From positions 105,415 through 169,414 of the forward strand of contig JTDE01021160.1 of assembly GCA_014338405.1 (NCBI GenBank): a stretch of DNA of 64,000 nucleotides, in the 5' to 3' direction. Position 1 is the first letter of the stretch. Each line of letters starts with the position of its first letter. Shown piece after piece: positions 58,018-64,000 of the stretch. Source of the DNA: Paragonimus skrjabini miyazakii (Eukaryota; Platyhelminthes; Trematoda; Plagiorchiida; Troglotrematidae). Under the pieces are notes generated by a model. That model ran no database searches. It was given only the letters and a program-made list of their open reading frames with translations, and was not told where the DNA came from. A program made the translations under genes and the position numbers.

Positions 58018-58869
58018 TATCTCAAGGTATTGTGACCTCCATTACACCTTGACTGACTAGAATGACCGAACAGGAAAACATAAATAACCACAGTCTTCTA
58101 TGATGCAAGTATATCATAGTCTTTCTCAAACATGATTAAACGCATAGTAAATCCACAAACATAGGTTTTAAGGCAACCGTAAATGCGGGTATTTAATTGT
58201 TGATCGATAATCTGTTCGAGTCTTAAGACCAGGTTGCGCATATCATAGATAAGGAATAATGGTGCGCTTCAAATAAGCTTGTATTTCAGAAGCAGTTCAA
58301 CGGTGTTCAGTCGTACAGTCATGCATTACATTTAGGGATGTTGTAAAAGAATTCTTACTACATTCGCACGCTTATTTCTCTCTATAATCAGCTATACGAT
58401 TATTCATTGATTAGTGTGATTGATACGCAACATACAATTTACGGCCCCCTCAACCTCATCTGGACCTGCTGTTTGTGGCTTTTCATTTGTCGCACATGAT
58501 ACCCTCATTCTACCACAAGTATAACCTGTCTGACTTCGATTAGCATACATACTATGCGACTTATTTAGCTGACCCAATAAACAATATTAAAACCGTTAGC
58601 CAATGATTACCATCTGACCGCTCCGAATAAGCCCTAAAGTTTGTTTCCTTTCGTTTTCACCTCACGTTCACCGACCTAGTCCTTATCTGTTTTATTCTTA
58701 TCGACTATTGTTTATTTGTTTAAATCACCATCTCAATGCGTTGGACGTTGCTTAATCATTCATTTTCGCTGCGACTGGTTTCCAGGAATCTGTTGCAGGT
58801 ACAGAAATGATTGTCACTACACAGAAGTTAACTTCGGAACGAACACTGTTGAGGTGTGTACATATGATC
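58018..58869. other. unassigned sequence
   Basis: No supported exon or repeat. A T-rich tract around 58,640-58,720 precedes a 72-codon frame (58,716-58,934) that runs into a family A element and is not considered a gene. Confidence 0.3.
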
Positions 58870-59095
58870 CATCTGACCTATTATGTAAGCGTGGATCAGG
58901 ATTGAACTCCCGGTTGTTCAAGAACATGCACTAATGGCGAGATTTGACAAGAAACAAACTGTACGGTTCAGTGTTTCGATCCAGAAGGAGCCCGCAGAAA
59001 GTTGATCTGAATTCAAAAGTAGCAGTCAAGTGTGGATGGTTTTCAATTTATTCTGGCTAAAGCACGAACCACTTGTGAGTAATAATCAATAGTGC
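58870..59095 (+). mobile_element. family A retroposon, plus, strongly diverged
   Basis: Recognisable by GTAAGCGTGGATCAGGATTGAACTCCCGG (B-box region), ATGCACTAATGGCGAGATTTGACAAGAAAC (ruined hammerhead) and GTCAAGTGTGGATGGTTTTCAATTTATTC. It ends just before a pair of family B elements. Confidence 0.5.
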
Positions 59096-59204
59096 CGCCA
59101 CTCACTCTGCCGACCTTACCTCAGCGAGTATCTCGGAACCGAAGATACACAACACCCAGTCAGTGGGAGTGTTTTTGCTCACAATCGCTCCAAACGTTCG
59201 TGAG

Positions 59205-59640
59205 TTAGATGAGATCCAATTGTGAAAAATCAGGGTTCCGGCTGGATTCGAACCAGCGACAGAAAAAGTATGTCCAAACGCCGCAAGCGCTCTACCAGGC
59301 GAGCCACGAGGCCATTCTATGAGCTCGGAAAGTTCATATTTAAACCCAGTTACCCACCTAACCCACTGTCTCATGGAATCCACCAAATGATCCAGGTGAT
59401 CGACTGCCCCGGCAGGATTTTTCGAACAGTTCGCGCTAGAAGCCACCAACGCCACTGCTCAGCATAGAAATTGTATTACTAATGAATAGTTTGCTAGATC
59501 TGTTGAGTTAGATGAGACCCAATTGGAAAAAGTTAGAGTTTCGGCTGGATTCGAACCAGCGACATAAACAACATGCCCAAACGCGGCAAGAGCTCTACCA
59601 GCTGAGCTACGAAGCCATACCAGGAGCTCGGATTTCCATT
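59205..59640 (-). mobile_element. two family B SINEs in tandem, minus strand
   Basis: Two copies head to tail: 59,205-59,465 (5' body, A box GTGGCTCGCCTGGTAGAGCG, B box GGTTCGAATCC) and 59,475-59,640 (A box GTAGCTCAGCTGGTAGAGC, B box GGTTCGAATCC). Both B boxes are perfect, and the tails (TCACAATTGGATCTCATCTAA and TCCAATTGGGTCTCATCTAA) are well kept, so these are among the younger copies in the window. Long minus-strand frames here (117 and 66 codons) are SINE translation. Confidence 0.85.
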
Positions 59641-62020
59641 TCGGACAGTCAAACAGCAAACAAGCTTACAATACAAAAAGCGAAAAATCTGGAAACATTC
59701 CATTTTCAAGGTCAACTAGCAACGAAAAGAAGTCACTGACAGCCAAGTTCAAACTGCAATTGCCGTCATACTACGGAACGCTTATACCGAGCACTGTTCA
59801 AAGTTTCTTTCGGTGTTTGTGTTCTGTAATGCCTCATCTCAGTGGTTTACCTTCCCTCCTTCATACTCACTCCTATCCCAACAGCGGCAACCGCATAAAA
59901 AACGAACTTGGTTCTACATAATAAAGACGACATTCAGAACTGCTCGGCTAACCTTTATAGCGCAAGCCGTTCCAATGTGCGATAAACCTAAAACGACCAC
60001 TGCTGCGCTGAACTATACACATATTTATTGAACAGGCTATTGATTAAAGTGAGATTTTAAGCCGCAGCTACACACATAGGTCTGTAGTGATTATACTAGA
60101 ATAATATTTTTGACAGTCGCATTGCACTATACAATTTTGGTGATTTTTTCTTTCTGTCTACTTTCCTTTTAGTCAAGCTATCAATTCCCTACTTCCGTCC
60201 CGGAGCTAATAACACAACTCGCTCCGTGCTTCGTTAGCTTGAAATACACTTGATCTGTACACTCTGTATTCCAGGACCGATAATAATACACACGGTCAAA
60301 CTACTAAAACTTTGTTTTCATTGTCGTACGTGTTTCGATAGTGGACTGGTTGTTATTTTGTTGAATTGTTCCAACAGTCTACAGAGTGGGGGATACCTTG
60401 GGAGATGAAAGGAAATCTTTCCGACACAAAGTTGAAATCTGGTTACATCTAGATAAGACCCTGTTTGGTGTTTACTTTCAATTCAATAAATAATGAGTAA
60501 GATGTTACTGTGATTCATATCATCGCTATTAACCTAGTGTAATCAGACAGGCGAAGCCCGATAATTTTCTTGAACAGAAAATGGTAAACTACTTTGAAGG
60601 TGTATGTAAACAGACGAGTCACGCACTAGATACTTCGACATACACTGCTTATCCAAACCCAAACAAAACAGACAATCTAACATTAGACCAATCGAACGTC
60701 GCCTTCGGATAAAACATCAGGTTTGGACAAGCAATGTCAATGGTATATATTTCATTATTTTCTACGTCATTTTTTCGTTATTGGGCCAATAAGACAACAG
60801 TTTGTGATATAACATGTGCTGTTGATATCAGCTAATGACAGACCCTGATTTCGTCAATGCTGATCGACATCTATAAATCCGTGTTCTTGTTGCTTACAGC
60901 AACCACTCCGAGGCCATCCTCCTTGCCACTTAAGCAGAAAGGTTGAATGTGAAATACAATTCTTACGGCTATCCGAAGCCACTAATTCCGAGTAATACAT
61001 CTATTCCCAACACTTTCTTGATCAAGGTCTATATTGCCCGGTTTCTGGTGTGGATTGGCAGTAGTGATGAATCGTTGTAAGGCTAATCCACTTAATCTCA
61101 CTGAACACAAATTGATAGCGTATCACAGCACCCAACTCTTTGAAGTAATCAAGTTTCTTATCCTAAAAGTGGCCGCAATAAAGACGAACCACTGTATAAT
61201 CTGAACTAGACTATGCTGCGCCTGGTAGGGCGTGTGTTCCTGCACGGCGGCAACTGGTTGAATAATGCTCGGTATTTGACTTACATGCCCGTAACGATTA
61301 TCTATAATAGATCATAGTTAACAAGTTCATGAACAACTGCTCTCCGTGCACTAAGTTGGAAAGTGTGTCGTTGTTGTACACAGCCGTTCTGATAGACATG
61401 AGACAGCAATTAGCTTGGCCATAACAGCACCGTTAAATCCTACCCAAAAACAAAATGCATTCTCACCTGCAAATAATACCCTGGAAAACGTAAGTCGGAC
61501 TGCCATTGTTCATAAGAGTAACAGAAGTGTTAAGTAAAAAAGTACAAAAAACGATAAACACTTATACGGAGAAGTAAACAATCTGACAGGAACGTGCTGT
61601 CACTTTTGAACACGTTCCTAATCAATGGTTTGAAGGTTTTTGCCGTACTAAATTTGGTAGACGTCACTTGCAGAGCTTACTTAGCGGAAGAGATAAGATT
61701 AAGATACCTCATGACTACGAATCGTTTGTCAGACTAAATATTTCCGACAACCCGCAAAGGTCTTAAACAGAAGTAGCTTCGTTGGAATATGGATTGTGCG
61801 AGCCAGCCAGTGTGCACCACAGATTATACATACTTCACTTATCGAGCATATATCTAAGACGTTCTAAGACGCACGCATATAAAATGTAGCAAACGTTCAA
61901 TGATCTGCTTAGCTGATTTACGTTAATTGTTAGAAATAACGGAGGCGGAAAACCAAGAGACTCGATCAAAAATAGGCAGACTGATCACACACATCAATTG
62001 AAAACTTCATCCAAAATTAG
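59641..62020. other. unassigned sequence
   Basis: No supported exon, RNA gene or known repeat. AT-rich, with stop codons in all frames at short intervals. Confidence 0.35.
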
Positions 62021-62302
62021 CAACTAGTTATGATTGCGTCGCCACAGGTGACTCACGTCTTCCAAAGAATCATGCCATTTGGTAGCGAAATTAACCAACA
62101 CGAGGACACAATTGAGGTAGAAGATGAGGTTAGCGCTCAAACAGTAGGTTTGAAACAACTTCAGTGGAGTCGAAATCAACATAACACATGCGATACAAAT
62201 GAATCCACTCAATGTAAACCAGCCTTGTCATCTACATGGTGTAACGTAAAACATACATTGTCTACAAAAGAATTAAGTAAACTGAGGCGATCAGCACACT
62301 AA
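62021..62302 (+). CDS. candidate exon with ATG, unknown product
   Basis: The frame opens at an AG (CCAAAATTAG/CAACTAGTT) and contains an ATG at 62,030, giving 90 codons to TAA. The protein is hydrophilic: an acidic part (HEDTIEVEDEVSAQ) and a cysteine-containing part (NTCDTNESTQCKPALSSTWC), ending KELSKLRRSAH. It is more protein-like than the opposite-strand frame. No AATAAA is close by. No family recognised. Confidence 0.25.
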   Translation, partial: QLVMIASPQVTHVFQRIMPFGSEINQHEDTIEVEDEVSAQTVGLKQLQWSRNQHNTCDTNESTQCKPALSSTWCNVKHTLSTKELSKLRRSAH

Positions 62303-63789
62303 ATATAGACCAGATTACCAACTAAGTAAGGTTCCATTACAAGGTTCAGAACACCAAATCGAAAAGAAACAAGAAATCGACCACTCTAATAAGGAAAACA
62401 CACATACAAATAAGTGGGTGAAGTCCACGAAACAACCCTGTGAAGGAAGCAACCAGGAGGTTAAAAAATGTGATAACTGCTGGTCGAATGAATATTAAAG
62501 TGTAGATGCTCCATTTTGTGCAAGACAAAATGATGTACATGTTTTCGAGACCTCATCATCAAAACAATACATCTCTGAAGGTTAAACTCTACATACGCAT
62601 TCTGTGCACAGTCCGGCTGTGTAAACTGTAGTTTTTAATGGAATAATCCACAGACAAATAATGTCGTTTGTGAGTGGTCATGGGAAGCTACAGACTCGAA
62701 CGAACTTCCTTTGCGCATACAGCTTTGGATACAATCAGATGACAATCGCATCAGCCGCTGTCAGACGGGGTTGCTGGATTGACCTCGGATGGAACTTTGT
62801 ACACGACTCTGAACCACTTGGTCAAGTTAACTTTATGGTTCACGTCTGCCAGTCGGGCGATAACCGCGATTGTTATCGATTTTATTGTTTCACTTCTTAA
62901 CCAGACTGGATAATGTTCATCCTTTGAAACAGTTACCACTTTCTATGTAATATTCAACCTATGGATGTGTTTATCAATAACGAAAGAATACATATTTGTC
63001 GCGAGGTGTTATTTTACGCAGTAGCGAACGCAGTGTCGGATTTTTTTTAAAAAGTTGGGTAGAACGAATAGAGGGAGTCAACATTCGGGCTTTACTCGAG
63101 GTGAGTGGTTGTTATCAGTCCCACGGCAGACAAACCACCTGCTTCTTCTTCTGGTAAGCAGTCATCATTGTAAATCTGCCGGGCCTGTATGCAACCGACG
63201 CAAACAAACAGAACTGCAAGTAGTGAACGTTGCAAGTAGCCTGAGCATTGTACTGAACTGTCATGCCGTCTAGTGAGTAAGATGCCTGGAAATCGTGAAA
63301 TATCGTTCAATTCGTCCCTATGAGAAATGTATTGACCCGTTGATGGAAACTCAAAAACGTTGTTCGTCATTTTGTTTATTTTGAGGAAACTATGAGAATA
63401 ACAGAATGACTTCGCTGCCATAATGCTCCAGTTTGTGTCACGAAGTAAAAGTATAACCAGACTGTGATGAAATTAATAATGTGAGCGACATTTAATCTGC
63501 CTTTATCACTCAACCTTTCTCCGATACCCGCAAGAAAAGAAGTAACATACGAACCAAATGGACCAGGAGAACCAATGAATGTGTTTCTGATGAAACTACA
63601 GACAAAATAGGAGTGGCTCTTAAACTTAGGTTGTTGAGACGTAACAAAGGTACAAGCGCAGATTCTTTCTCATCTTCCTTTTTCAAAGCTGGTGGTGAAA
63701 GATAAATATGAGGACTAACAAGGCTCCTTCTTTAGAATGTTTGGGAAATTGAAGGCACAATTTGCGATTGACGTTTTTAGATAATAGAC
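62303..63789. other. unassigned sequence
   Basis: A plus frame at 62,661-62,900 (RRGCWIDLGWNFVHDSEPLG) is protein-like but has an equally long opposite frame and no clear splice sites. It may be an old transposon fragment. Frames at 63,055-63,421 on both strands overlap each other. A T run lies at about 63,041. Confidence 0.25.
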
Positions 63790-64000
63790 TTGAACACTGT
63801 GACAACCACGGAAGCACTGGTCTTGACCGTATCGTGTCAAGGTTATTCAGGTTCAGTACTACTGTGGGGGATTGTCAGGCAGGAAGTACGAGCCTTCCAG
63901 CTCTCGGCGGAATACCCCAACGCAGGGGGGAGGTGCGTTCAAACACCCACGGTGAGCGGATGGAGAACGGCGTGGGCGACCGAATGAGTCATCGCTCGAC
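63790..64000 (+). other. GC-rich segment running off the window end
   Basis: Base composition changes from about 63,850: the last 150 bases are GC-rich, with G runs (CTGTGGGGGA, GCAGGGGGGAGG), unlike the AT-rich DNA before. A plus frame of 65 codons is open from 63,790 to 63,987. This may be the 5' part of another transposable element or a CpG-rich gene start cut by the window edge. Confidence 0.35.

Noticed and set aside
17040..59640. tRNA genes at the GGTTCGAATCC sites
   Set aside because: Acceptor and anticodon stems do not pair, the bodies continue into a shared 5' body and tail, and similar copies recur on both strands. These are tRNA-derived SINEs.
59102..59715. Minus-strand open frames of 117, 66 and 60 codons
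   Set aside because: They read straight through family B SINEs (translations such as SSAGRALAAFGH recur in the copies at 17 and 59 kb).
1..64000. CRISPR array, prophage, operons or other prokaryotic systems
   Set aside because: No regularly spaced direct repeats, no long adjacent coding frames, no ribosome-binding-site pattern; repeats are eukaryotic retroposons.

Overview
This window looks like nuclear DNA of an invertebrate animal, most likely a parasitic flatworm (trematode-like). It is AT-rich by eye, has no long open frames, no bacterial-style gene packing, and no rRNA or intact tRNA genes. It carries many tRNA-derived short retroposons, several decayed Penelope-like retroelements (PLEs) recognisable by GIY-YIG endonuclease and reverse transcriptase remnants, and candidate genes split into small exons with short introns (37 to 143 nt). 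The species cannot be named from the sequence alone.

The strongest structure is repetitive. Family A is a tandem-capable unit of about 436 bp with tRNA-like A and B boxes (a pol III promoter) followed by a hammerhead-ribozyme-like core (CTGANGA, stem II, GAAA). This is the same architecture as the schistosome SM-alpha retroposon/satellite. Copies or composites lie near 8.2, 11.8, 28.4-29.0, 34.7-35.2, 45.2-46.6, 56.5-57.7 and 58.9 kb, on both strands and often as foldback pairs. Family B is a separate tRNA-derived element of about 300 bp with a clear B box (GGTTCGAATCC), near 8.5, 17.0-17.5, 23.7-24.1, 33.8-34.3, 43.4 and 59.2-59.6 kb, again often as inverted pairs. A third, unnamed repeat (C, 144 bp) occurs at 21.4 and 48.0 kb.

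PLE remnants lie at 0.6-1.1 kb (minus), 24.8-25.3 kb (plus), and 49.2-50.9 kb (plus, two pieces in tandem). A 232-bp insertion at 35.5-35.75 kb has 15-bp direct repeats at its ends, a perfect 51-bp hairpin, and a second hammerhead-like core of the type known in PLEs.

Host genes can only be proposed as exon models. The best is a three-exon plus-strand gene at 7,009-7,959 with consistent splice phases and a polyadenylation signal overlapping the stop. Others are at 18.1-19.5 kb, 41.8-43.3 kb, 51.3-52.2 kb, a terminal exon at 57.7-57.9 kb, an open exon at 62.0-62.3 kb, and single splice-bounded exons elsewhere, including a 12-codon first exon at 30,441 resembling the start of Derlin. Apart from that weak resemblance, none has a product I recognise. 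The rest is intronic or intergenic sequence with AT microsatellites and nothing I could assign.
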